Assembly (NCBI GenBank): GCA_964630795.1
Contig: CAZVWF010000014.1
Span: 1 to 40,657 of the forward strand
Reading direction: 5' to 3'
Origin: SZUA-117 sp964630795
GTDB lineage: Bacteria; Pseudomonadota; Gammaproteobacteria; Steroidobacterales; Woeseiaceae
DNA length: 40,657 nt
Part shown: piece after piece, positions 34,287 through 40,657 of the stretch
Layout: every line of letters begins with the position of its first letter
Numbering within the stretch: the first letter of the stretch is position 1
Notes under the pieces: model-generated
The model's input: only the letters and a program-made list of their open reading frames with translations
Told to the model about the DNA's origin: nothing
Database searches by the model: none
Translations under genes and position numbers: made by a program

Positions 34287-35261
34287 TTAGCGGACTTTCT
34301 GAAACTCGACCTGCACGTTGAGCGCCAGCTCGTCGGCAACCAGCTGTTCGAACTGCGTCATGCCAAACTCGGCACGGCTCAATGTGCCCGTGGCGGAGAA
34401 ACCTATCATCTCCCGCCGGTTTCTCTGGTCCATCGCTGCTTTGTTGATGACGACGTCCAGGGTGACGGGTTTGACTACGCCGGCAACGGACAGGTCACCC
34501 GTCAGGCGCCCGGTGTTTGCCGAGCGTTCTTCGTAGCCCGTTGAGGTAAAGACAATTTCGGGGTGATTCGCCGTATCGAAAAAGTCCTCGCTACGCAGGA
34601 CCTCATCCAGAGCCGGACTGACGCCCGAGACGCTTTCAGCGTCGATGGAGATCGTTACACGACTGTCGGCGAGGTTCTGGCTATCCAGCGCAAGAATCGC
34701 GCTGAAATCGCCAAATTGCAGCTCCGGGTTGGAGAGGCCGAGGTGCGAGTAGGAAAAGCTGAGATAGCCATGATTTTCGTCCAGCTCGTACGTCCCGGGC
34801 GAAATGTCAGACGCGATCGACTCGAAGTCCCGATCCATGGTCGGGGCCGGGCTGCCGCTCCCTCTTGCGTAAAGGTCTGCATTGGTTTCGGTAATGCCGC
34901 GCTGTGGACTGATCACACGACCGTCCTCAGTCGTGACGACATTGATCGACATGCGCTTCGTGTTGTTCCGGCCGAGGATACCTTCAACCTTGATCCTGTC
35001 ACCGACCTGCAAGGTGTCACGCGTCCAGCCGACGCGACCGAGCATCATGAGATTCATTGTCTGCAGATCCCACAGTTCCGTCCCGCCTTCCCCGGCCTCA
35101 ACCTCGATGTAATAGCGTGCATGCGGGTTCTTGTAGATGACCTCGGTTATCGTGCCCTCGATCACACCCTCGTTGCCAGCTTCGTAATCGGCGGCAAAGG
35201 CGTGGTGGGCGGTTGCGGTACCGGCATGCGCCAGCAGCAGCAAGACAATTAGACTTCGCAT
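34287..35261 (-). CDS. Exported DUF6152-YceI fusion protein
   Basis: A 324-residue protein with a signal peptide (about residues 1-18, ending ATA). DUF6152 follows (residues about 19-110: HHAFAADYE, GVIEGTITEVIYKNPHARYYI, WDLQTMNLMMLGRVGWTRDTLQVGDRIKVEG). A linker and a YceI domain make up about 150-324 (SPGTYELDENHGYLSFSYSHLGLSNPELQFGDF, DFFDTANHPEIVFTSTGYE, GDLSVAGVVKPVTLDVVIN, MIGFSATGTLSRAEFGMTQF). DUF6152 is commonly a separate gene of about 120 residues; here it is joined to YceI. The YceI half binds isoprenoid-like ligands in known cases. It is the first gene of a three-gene minus-strand operon, with AGGA just before the ATG. Function is unknown. Confidence 0.83.
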   Translation of the reverse strand: MRSLIVLLLLAHAGTATAHHAFAADYEAGNEGVIEGTITEVIYKNPHARYYIEVEAGEGGTELWDLQTMNLMMLGRVGWTRDTLQVGDRIKVEGILGRNNTKRMSINVVTTEDGRVISPQRGITETNADLYARGSGSPAPTMDRDFESIASDISPGTYELDENHGYLSFSYSHLGLSNPELQFGDFSAILALDSQNLADSRVTISIDAESVSGVSPALDEVLRSEDFFDTANHPEIVFTSTGYEERSANTGRLTGDLSVAGVVKPVTLDVVINKAAMDQRNRREMIGFSATGTLSRAEFGMTQFEQLVADELALNVQVEFQKVR

Positions 35262-35331
35262 GGTCCTGATCCCCTCATTTTGGCGCCATCGCCTGACGCG
35301 CTATCGAGACGTTAAGTGTAGCTCAGGAAAA

Positions 35332-37029
35332 TCAGGCAACGACGGGAATACTCTCGAAGTCCGTTGCGCTATGCGTGTCGAGAAGCGCCTCGGACAGGGC
35401 AGAAAGCAGGCTCTGGTTGGAGAGATATAGTTCACGATTGACGTTAAGCAGGGTCGAAATCTGCACCTCGGTCAGGAGATCGCTGCCAACAGCCTCAAGA
35501 ATCGCGGCGTGCAGCGCACTGTGGTGGGCTTCATTATGGGTTTTCATTTCAACCAGCATCTCGAACTGGTGAGAGGAAGAACTGGCGGATTTCATCGTCG
35601 CCAGGTGCTGATAGAAATCCCGAGCCGAGTCGCGAAAACGCCCGAACCAGGCATTGAAGTGATCGTCGACGGACTGCCGGAAAGCATCCAGATCATGGTG
35701 CGTGTCTTTCAGTGACTTCGCAGAGTGCACGGCTGCACGTATTGCAACGATGATCTGGCCAAGTCGGGCCGATTCGTCAGAATCGATGCGAACTTCCTGC
35801 AGGCGCATCGCGTAGGAAAGGATTTCGCCTTCGAGTTGCTTGATACCGTCATAGCCGACTCCGTGATTTGGCTCGTTGCCAAACAGGTCGACGCCGCGCC
35901 GATCCATTTCCGCATCGTAGAAGGTATTGCTCGTTGACAGGTCAAAGCTCAACTGATTCAGGGCGGCGGCCTGGTCTATGAGTCGCAGCGTTTCACGGCG
36001 AACGTTTTCTATTGCAGCCTCCGGAACGGCCAGGTCGGATATCCTGATGTGATGCACCAGCGAGTTTTGAGTCTCGCTGAAGCGAGCAGACAGCCAGCGA
36101 CTCATCAGGCGGATGAGCGGAAAGAAGAGAAACAACCCCATCAGGTTGAACAGGCTGTGGAACGCCACCAGCGCAAACAGCGGATCCGCAAGTCCGAGGA
36201 TATCGGTGATGACATACAGTAGTGGTACAAGCGCGACGAAAGCGATGATGTCGGTGACGACATTGAATATCACGATGGCGACGGCGACACGACGCTTGTC
36301 CATCGATCCTGCGAGGGCGCCGAGGATTGCAGTGATGGTCGTGCCGAGATCCGCGCCAATCGCAACCGCCGCAGCAGACTGTAACGGGATCACGCCAGCA
36401 TAAAGCGCACTCAGCGTGATCATGATGGTAGCCGAGCTCGATTGAATGAGTGCCGTCACCAGGGTACCGGTCGCAAGGAATACGACAGGCGGATAGGCGG
36501 CGAGCTTCTCGGGATCGAACAAGGACGTCGCACTGATCGCGCCCGTCTTCATGAACTCGAGTCCCATCAGCATCAGCCCGAGGCCCGCGAGCAGATGGCT
36601 GAAACCTGCCCGCCGGGTGCCGGTGCGTGACCATACAACGCCGAGGCCACCGATGGCGATCATCGGCAAGGCGAGGGACTCGATATCGAGTTTGAAGCCG
36701 ATCGTTGCGATGATCCAGCCGGTCGCTGTCGTGCCCAGGTTTGAACCGAAAACGATGCCGATCGCGCTTGAGAGGGAAATGATTCCTGTGCCAACAAACG
36801 CAAGCACGATCAAACTGACAACAGAACTGGATTGAAGGGCGGCCGTCGTGGCCGCTCCGGCCAGAATACCTTTTAATGGATGGGAGGTATGTTCGCGGAG
36901 AAATTTCTTGAACGGGCGTCCCGTCAGGTGCTTTAACGCTTGTTCGAGTTCGTGCATGCCGAACAGGAACAGGCCCAGACCGGCCGCGAGGCGCCAGATG
37001 TCGATGTCGGTTTCCACGGCCAAAATCAT
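35332..37029 (-). CDS. Na/Pi cotransporter family protein with PhoU-like C-terminal domain
   Basis: A 565-residue inner-membrane protein. Two inverted-repeat halves each carry the QSSS motif (Gln66 in TAALQSSSVV and Gln196 in TALIQSSSAT), which forms the sodium and phosphate sites of the SLC34/NptA family. GSNLGTTATGW and GADLGTTITAI follow the two repeats. After about residue 320 comes a soluble helical PhoU-like region to the C-terminus that may regulate transport. Similar proteins import phosphate with Na+, or export it, at the inner membrane. The start is close to the divergent APC permease promoter region (37030-37087). It is separated from the YceI operon by 70 bases and may be its own transcript. 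Confidence 0.92.
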   Translation of the reverse strand: MILAVETDIDIWRLAAGLGLFLFGMHELEQALKHLTGRPFKKFLREHTSHPLKGILAGAATTAALQSSSVVSLIVLAFVGTGIISLSSAIGIVFGSNLGTTATGWIIATIGFKLDIESLALPMIAIGGLGVVWSRTGTRRAGFSHLLAGLGLMLMGLEFMKTGAISATSLFDPEKLAAYPPVVFLATGTLVTALIQSSSATIMITLSALYAGVIPLQSAAAVAIGADLGTTITAILGALAGSMDKRRVAVAIVIFNVVTDIIAFVALVPLLYVITDILGLADPLFALVAFHSLFNLMGLFLFFPLIRLMSRWLSARFSETQNSLVHHIRISDLAVPEAAIENVRRETLRLIDQAAALNQLSFDLSTSNTFYDAEMDRRGVDLFGNEPNHGVGYDGIKQLEGEILSYAMRLQEVRIDSDESARLGQIIVAIRAAVHSAKSLKDTHHDLDAFRQSVDDHFNAWFGRFRDSARDFYQHLATMKSASSSSHQFEMLVEMKTHNEAHHSALHAAILEAVGSDLLTEVQISTLLNVNRELYLSNQSLLSALSEALLDTHSATDFESIPVVA

Positions 37030-37087
37030 ACCGGACGGGGTATGATCGCGGGATCAGGAATATCCCGGACATCGCAGGGAAGAAACA

Positions 37088-37138
37088 ATGAAAAGAATCT
37101 CCGAATCGATATCGATCTTGTTTGCAGCCAATGACTGA
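37088..37138 (+). CDS. 16-residue upstream ORF overlapping the APC permease start
   Basis: ATG at 37088 opens a 16-codon frame ending in TGA at 37136-37138, eight bases into the permease gene. The peptide is MKRISESISILFAAND. An AGGGAAG purine tract lies a few bases before its ATG, a better RBS than anything before the permease ATG at 37131. This arrangement suggests translational coupling: ribosomes finishing the short frame could re-initiate on the permease. It could also be a leader peptide. The overlap and RBS are seen directly; function is inferred. Confidence 0.4.
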   Translation: MKRISESISILFAAND

Positions 37139-38492
37139 CGGTCGCTTCCTGCGTGTCATCCGGCGCAAGGAAGTACTTGCGTTGTCATTCGGCGCAATGA
37201 TCGGCTGGAGCTGGGTGGCCCTGACCGGTAACTGGATTTCAGGCGCCGGCAGCATCGGCGCAATCATCGCGTTCCTGTTTGGCGGCGTCGTTGTCGTCTT
37301 CGTGGGCTTCACCTATGCGGAGCTCGCCTCGGCCATGCCCCGGGCGGGCGGCGAGCATGTCTATTCCCATCGCGCCCTGGGAGCGACCGCCTCATTTATC
37401 TGTACGTGGGCCATCCTGCTTGGCTACGTTTCAGTGGTTGCCTTCGAAGCGGTAGCCCTGCCCACGGTTGCTGACTATTTGTTCCCGGGTTTCAGCCGCG
37501 GCTACCTGTGGACGGTCGCCGGCTGGGACGTGAACCTGACCTGGGTCCTGGTCGGCGTCGTTGCCGCAATCGTCATCACGGCGATCAATATTCTCGGCAT
37601 CAAGACGGCAGCTCGGTTGCAGGTATTGGCGACCGCGCTCGTGTTGCTTGTGGGACTCATGCTGGTCGGCGGTGGAATCGGAAACGGGGATTCGATGAAC
37701 ATGGCACCGGCCTTCACCGACGGTGTCAAAGGATTGCTTGGCGTTTTGATCATGGTGCCATTCATGTTTGTCGGCTTCGATGTCATTCCCCAGTCCGCAG
37801 AAGAAATTGACGTACCGTTCGCCGAGATCGGCAGACTCCTGATGGGGTCCATCGCACTGGCGGTCGCCTGGTATGTCGCGATGATCTGGGGGGTGTCGGT
37901 GGGATTGGACGAGCAGTCGAGACAGGCGTCTGCATTGCCCACGGCCGATGCGACGGCAATGCTCCTCGGTGGGAGCTGGGCGGGCAAGCTCTTGGTCATT
38001 GCCGGCATCGGCGGCATTCTGACGAGTTGGAACGCCTTCCTGATCGGCGGCAGCCGGGCCATTTACGCGCTTGCAAGGGCCGGGCAACTGCCAGCGCCCC
38101 TGGGCCGATTGCATCCGACTTTCAACACACCGCACAACGCGCTGCTTTTGATTGGTGTCTTTTCCGTGTTCGCGCCGCTGTTCGGTCGACCAGCGCTGGT
38201 CTGGCTTGTCGATGCCGGTGGCCTCGGTATTGTCGTCGCTTACGCCTTCGTGGCGTGGTCATTCCTGAAGCTACGGGAGAACGAGCCGGACCTGGAGCGC
38301 CCCTACCGCGTGCCTAACGGTCGCGTGGTAGGCTGGATTGCGCTGGTGCTATCGATAGGTATTGCGTTTCTCTACCTGCCGTTCAGCCCTGCGGCACTGC
38401 TCTGGCCGCACGAATGGATGATCGTGCTGGGCTGGGTGATTCTGGGCGCAATCATGCTGGCACTGGCGACCAGGGGCGGCAGGGCCGCCTGA
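37131..38492 (+). CDS. APC-superfamily amino acid/amine permease
   Basis: A 453-residue inner-membrane transporter with about twelve hydrophobic segments. APC-family marks are ALSFGAMIGWSWVALTGNWISGAGS in helix 1, YAELASAMPRAGGEHVYSHRALG after helix 2, FMFVGFDVIPQSAEEIDVPF in helix 6 and the WNAFLIGGSRAIYALARAGQLP segment. The closest groups are amino acid or ethanolamine/polyamine importers; substrate is not decided. The ATG lies inside the 16-codon upstream ORF and lacks its own clear RBS. The protein frame extends to a TTG at 37122 but ATG is preferred. A 175-base gap with a GC-rich stem-loop separates it from the phosphatidylserine synthase gene. Confidence 0.9.
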   Translation: MTDGRFLRVIRRKEVLALSFGAMIGWSWVALTGNWISGAGSIGAIIAFLFGGVVVVFVGFTYAELASAMPRAGGEHVYSHRALGATASFICTWAILLGYVSVVAFEAVALPTVADYLFPGFSRGYLWTVAGWDVNLTWVLVGVVAAIVITAINILGIKTAARLQVLATALVLLVGLMLVGGGIGNGDSMNMAPAFTDGVKGLLGVLIMVPFMFVGFDVIPQSAEEIDVPFAEIGRLLMGSIALAVAWYVAMIWGVSVGLDEQSRQASALPTADATAMLLGGSWAGKLLVIAGIGGILTSWNAFLIGGSRAIYALARAGQLPAPLGRLHPTFNTPHNALLLIGVFSVFAPLFGRPALVWLVDAGGLGIVVAYAFVAWSFLKLRENEPDLERPYRVPNGRVVGWIALVLSIGIAFLYLPFSPAALLWPHEWMIVLGWVILGAIMLALATRGGRAA

Positions 38493-38563
38493 TCCGCGCT
38501 ATGATTTACCGGGCCTGGCAACCTGATGCAGGTAGTGATGCTAAGGGGCTGGCGGGCGTTACA

Positions 38564-38598
38564 GGGGCCTGGCAAGATTTTGACCTGGCACAGGCCCC
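38564..38598 (+). other. GC-rich stem-loop with an adjacent direct repeat
   Basis: GGGGCCTG (38564-38571) pairs with CAGGCCCC (38591-38598) across a 19-base loop. The 11-mer GGGCCTGGCAA occurs at 38511-38521 and again at 38565-38575. No T tract follows, so it is not a classical terminator. It lies between the permease and the phosphatidylserine synthase gene and may mark an mRNA-processing or regulatory element. Confidence 0.35.
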
Positions 38599-38667
38599 GA
38601 TACTGGCTTAAACACCCATACCGATGCAGAATGAGCATCAGCAACAATAATAACAACCGGTATTAAG

Positions 38668-39405
38668 GTGGGAAAAAGACTCCGCTATTCCATTCCTAAC
38701 AGTGTCACGGCGATCAGCCTGCTGTTCGGCGTGGGCTCCATCGTGTCGGGACAGCTCGGCGAGCTTGAGCTGGCTGGCTGGATGATTGTGTGGTGTGGAT
38801 TACTCGATGTCATGGACGGGCTTGCGGCCAGGATCCTCGACGCAACGTCAGATTTCGGTGCGGAATTCGATTCGATGGCAGACCTGGTCGCCTTTGGTGT
38901 CGCGCCCGGTATGCTGATGCTACAGGTGGGCATCGAATACGGTGGATTCGCGCTGTTCACCCCTGCGTTCTGGGTGCTGCTACTGTCGGTCGGTGTCTTC
39001 GTGCTGTGCGGCGCGATGCGGCTGGCGCGTTTCAATCTCAATACGGGTGATACGCCAACCAGTTGGTTCAAGGGCATACCCATTACGAGTGCCGGGGGTG
39101 CGCTGGTGTCGACGACCTGCATTCTGCTGGTACGGTATCCGGACATCGCCGAGGCAATGCCCTTGCATGCGTACCTGCCGGTCATCATGTTTGTCCTGGC
39201 GCTCGGCATGATTTCAAGAATCCGCTTTCCCAAAGCGAAGGTGCGCGATAACCAGTTTGTTAATGGCTTCCAGGGTGTAGTCATCGTCGCGACCTACTAC
39301 TGCGGCATCACCCGGTCCTACCCGGAGTTCCTCTTCGTCATGGGCCTGTTTTTGCTCGTTACCGGCATCATCGCCGGTCGTATCACGCGTCCGGAGGAGC
39401 CATAG
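38668..39405 (+). CDS. pssA: CDP-diacylglycerol-serine O-phosphatidyltransferase (PssA type II)
   Basis: A 245-residue integral membrane enzyme that makes phosphatidylserine from CDP-diacylglycerol and serine. The CDP-alcohol phosphatidyltransferase signature is intact: Asp47, Asp50-Gly51, Ala54-Arg55, Gly64, Asp68 and Asp72 at the required D-x2-DG-x2-AR-x8-G-x3-D-x3-D spacing. PssA-type flanking residues include GVAPGMLM and an ARFNLNTGDTPTSWFKGIPITSAGG segment. Six or more hydrophobic helices are visible. The start is GTG at 38668 with a short purine-rich leader. A class-III PLP enzyme resembling ethanolamine-phosphate phospho-lyase follows 32 bases later, which may link it to phospholipid headgroup turnover. 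Confidence 0.92.
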   Translation: MGKRLRYSIPNSVTAISLLFGVGSIVSGQLGELELAGWMIVWCGLLDVMDGLAARILDATSDFGAEFDSMADLVAFGVAPGMLMLQVGIEYGGFALFTPAFWVLLLSVGVFVLCGAMRLARFNLNTGDTPTSWFKGIPITSAGGALVSTTCILLVRYPDIAEAMPLHAYLPVIMFVLALGMISRIRFPKAKVRDNQFVNGFQGVVIVATYYCGITRSYPEFLFVMGLFLLVTGIIAGRITRPEEP

Positions 39406-39437
39406 GAACGCTGCAGGGAGCCGCCCGGACACTCGTT

Positions 39438-40657
39438 ATGGAACCTGATATCGCGGCGATGATGGAGCGGCGCAACCGGCTGCTCGGTTCGGCATACCGG
39501 CTTTTCTACAAGGAACCGGTGCATATTGTTCGCGGTGAGGGCGTCTGGCTCTTCGATTCCGCGGGCAAGCGCTACCTCGATATGTACAACAACGTGCCAC
39601 ACGTCGGGCACTGTCATCCTCACGTTGTCGAAGCCCTGACCCGGCAAATAGCCACCCTGAATACGCATACCCGTTACCTGCACGGGAATGTGCTGGATTT
39701 CGCCGAGCGCCTGACAGGGAAATTTCCTGGCGAACTCGACACGGCCATGTTCAGCTGCACGGGCAGCGAAGCTAACGAACTGGCGCTGCGAATCGCTCGA
39801 AGTGTCACGGGCGGCACCGGCCTGATCGTTGCGGACTTTGCCTATCACGGCAATACCAAGGCCATCTACGAGATCTCGACGGAAGACATACCCGCAGCCG
39901 AGGTGCCTGACTACGTCGTGACGGTGCCGACCCCTGATGTCTACCGAGGGGCATTCCGCGGCCCGGACGCGGCCGAGCGCTACGCCAGTTGCGTGCATGA
40001 TGCGTTGGCATTGCTCGAAAGCCGGGGCGTCAAACCGGCTGCGTTCATCGTTGACACGATCATTTCCAGCGGTGGTGTCGTGGCGACGCCGCCCGGCTAT
40101 CTCAAGGCGGTTGCGGCCGCGGTGCGTGAAGCAGGCGCGCTGTTCATTGCCGATGAGGTACAGCCGGGATTCGGTCGCACCGGGCATCATTTCTGGGGCT
40201 ACCAGGTCGACGACTTCGTGCCCGATATCGTTACGATGGGCAAGCCAATGGGCAATGGACATCCGCTGGCAGCGACGGTTACGCGGCGGCCCCTCGTGGA
40301 GACGTTTTCAAAGGATGCGCATTACTTCAATACCTTCGGTGGCAACCCGGTTTCCTGTGCCGCGGGGCTCGCGGTGCTCGATGTCATCGAAGAAGAAGGG
40401 CTGCAGGACAATGCACTTAAAACGGGTCTTTACCTGAAAGATGGCTTGTCCGATCTGGCAAACAGGTTCGTGGCAATCGGCGATATTCGGGGTGACGGCC
40501 TGTTCAAGGCGATCGAGCTGGTTGCCGATCGCGAGGAACGAACACCCGCGACCACACTGGCCGCCGATGTCGTCGAGGGGCTGCGCCGAAACGGTGTTCT
40601 TGCCGGCCGTATCGGAACTGACAACAACATTGTGAAATTGCGCCCACCGATGATCTT
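39438..40657 (+). CDS. Class-III PLP-dependent enzyme resembling ethanolamine-phosphate phospho-lyase (partial, runs off the window)
   Basis: The frame opens with ATG at 39438 and is still open after 406 codons at the window edge, so the C-terminus is missing. Landmarks are YLDMYNNVPHVGHCHPHVV (47-65), TRYLHGNVLDFAERL, SCTGSEANELALRIAR for phosphate binding, the PLP-ring Asp239 in IADEVQPGFGRTG and the Schiff-base Lys269 in MGKPMGNGHP. The NNV-HVGHCHP-VV and NTHTRYLH segments are like those of ethanolamine-phosphate phospho-lyase and 5-phosphohydroxylysine lyase (AGXT2-like), rather than of GABA aminotransferase. Those enzymes release ammonia, phosphate and an aldehyde. Phosphatidylserine synthase just upstream supports a headgroup link, but a plain aminotransferase cannot be excluded. 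Confidence 0.82.
   Translation, partial: MEPDIAAMMERRNRLLGSAYRLFYKEPVHIVRGEGVWLFDSAGKRYLDMYNNVPHVGHCHPHVVEALTRQIATLNTHTRYLHGNVLDFAERLTGKFPGELDTAMFSCTGSEANELALRIARSVTGGTGLIVADFAYHGNTKAIYEISTEDIPAAEVPDYVVTVPTPDVYRGAFRGPDAAERYASCVHDALALLESRGVKPAAFIVDTIISSGGVVATPPGYLKAVAAAVREAGALFIADEVQPGFGRTGHHFWGYQVDDFVPDIVTMGKPMGNGHPLAATVTRRPLVETFSKDAHYFNTFGGNPVSCAAGLAVLDVIEEEGLQDNALKTGLYLKDGLSDLANRFVAIGDIRGDGLFKAIELVADREERTPATTLAADVVEGLRRNGVLAGRIGTDNNIVKLRPPMI

Noticed and set aside
35993..37312. Minus-strand open frame of 439 codons over the Na/Pi cotransporter gene
   Set aside because: Out of frame with the cotransporter, low complexity (Arg/His/Pro-rich) and extends into the APC permease. It is a shadow.
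38503..38613. 36-codon ORF between the APC permease and pssA
   Set aside because: No RBS, no similarity I recognise, and its codons coincide with the repeat and stem-loop.
39318..40262. Minus-strand open frame of 314 codons opposite the terminal PLP enzyme
   Set aside because: The plus-strand frame carries complete class-III PLP motifs, and the antisense protein shows no recognisable domain.
1..40657. tRNA, rRNA, CRISPR array, integrase or transposase genes
   Set aside because: I looked for their hallmarks (clustered identical repeats, cloverleaf ends, transposase or recombinase motifs) and saw none beyond the one short palindromic repeat.

Overview
The window looks like a chromosomal segment from a Gammaproteobacterium, most plausibly in the Xanthomonadales / Steroidobacterales / Woeseiales neighbourhood. 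This is inferred from gene content and protein style: a long TonB-dependent receptor with an EEITVTGSRI-type TonB box, several Tat-exported oxidoreductases, amidohydrolases, YceI and DUF6152 proteins, and moderately GC-rich codon use. No rRNA, tRNA, CRISPR array, phage or insertion sequence was recognised.

Layout. (1) 1-6521: the tail of a probable permease, a hydantoinase/oxoprolinase-family protein and a DUF917 protein, then a large TonB-dependent receptor. The receptor has its own promoter and a structured, terminator-like 5' leader, and ends in a strong intrinsic terminator. (2) 6526-9129, minus: a secreted amidohydrolase and a Tat-exported D-amino-acid-oxidase-type flavoenzyme. (3) 9384-14376, plus: an NhaC antiporter, an AI-2E-type membrane protein, a class-III aminotransferase overlapping a beta-keto acid cleavage enzyme (BKACE), and a decayed TctC solute-binding protein remnant. 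(4) 14364-17170: a redoxin, a CMD-family peroxidase-like protein, a palindromic dispersed repeat and a Tat-exported class-V PLP enzyme. (5) 17239-21158: an FAH-family hydrolase, a Tat-exported HD-domain protein and a lone molybdopterin large subunit. (6) 21155-26479: a CBS-pair protein, a membrane-anchored alpha/beta hydrolase, a YtcJ-like amidohydrolase lipoprotein and a spermidine-dehydrogenase-like flavoenzyme. (7) 26658-31818: a compact five-gene operon with a LolA-like periplasmic protein, two FtsX/LolC-type permeases, an ABC ATPase and an outer-membrane beta-barrel. (8) 31832-37029, minus: a hemerythrin-like protein, a three-gene operon of exported beta-rich proteins (DUF6152-YceI fusion, YceI lipoprotein, uncharacterised protein) and a Na/Pi cotransporter. 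(9) 37088-40657, plus: a 16-codon upstream ORF, an APC permease, a phosphatidylserine synthase and a truncated class-III PLP enzyme resembling ethanolamine-phosphate phospho-lyase.

How it fits together. Much of the window reads as a scavenging region for nitrogenous organic compounds such as amino acids, amines and cyclic amides: outer-membrane uptake, exported flavin, PLP and amidohydrolase enzymes, inner-membrane permeases and cytoplasmic aminotransferases. This is inference from families, and no substrate can be assigned from sequence.

The best candidate for an undescribed system is the five-gene 26658-31818 operon, which supplies parts for every envelope layer in a LolCDE-like arrangement with a dedicated beta-barrel. 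Next are the structured leader of the TonB receptor, the DUF6152-YceI operon and the Tat-exported PLP enzyme.
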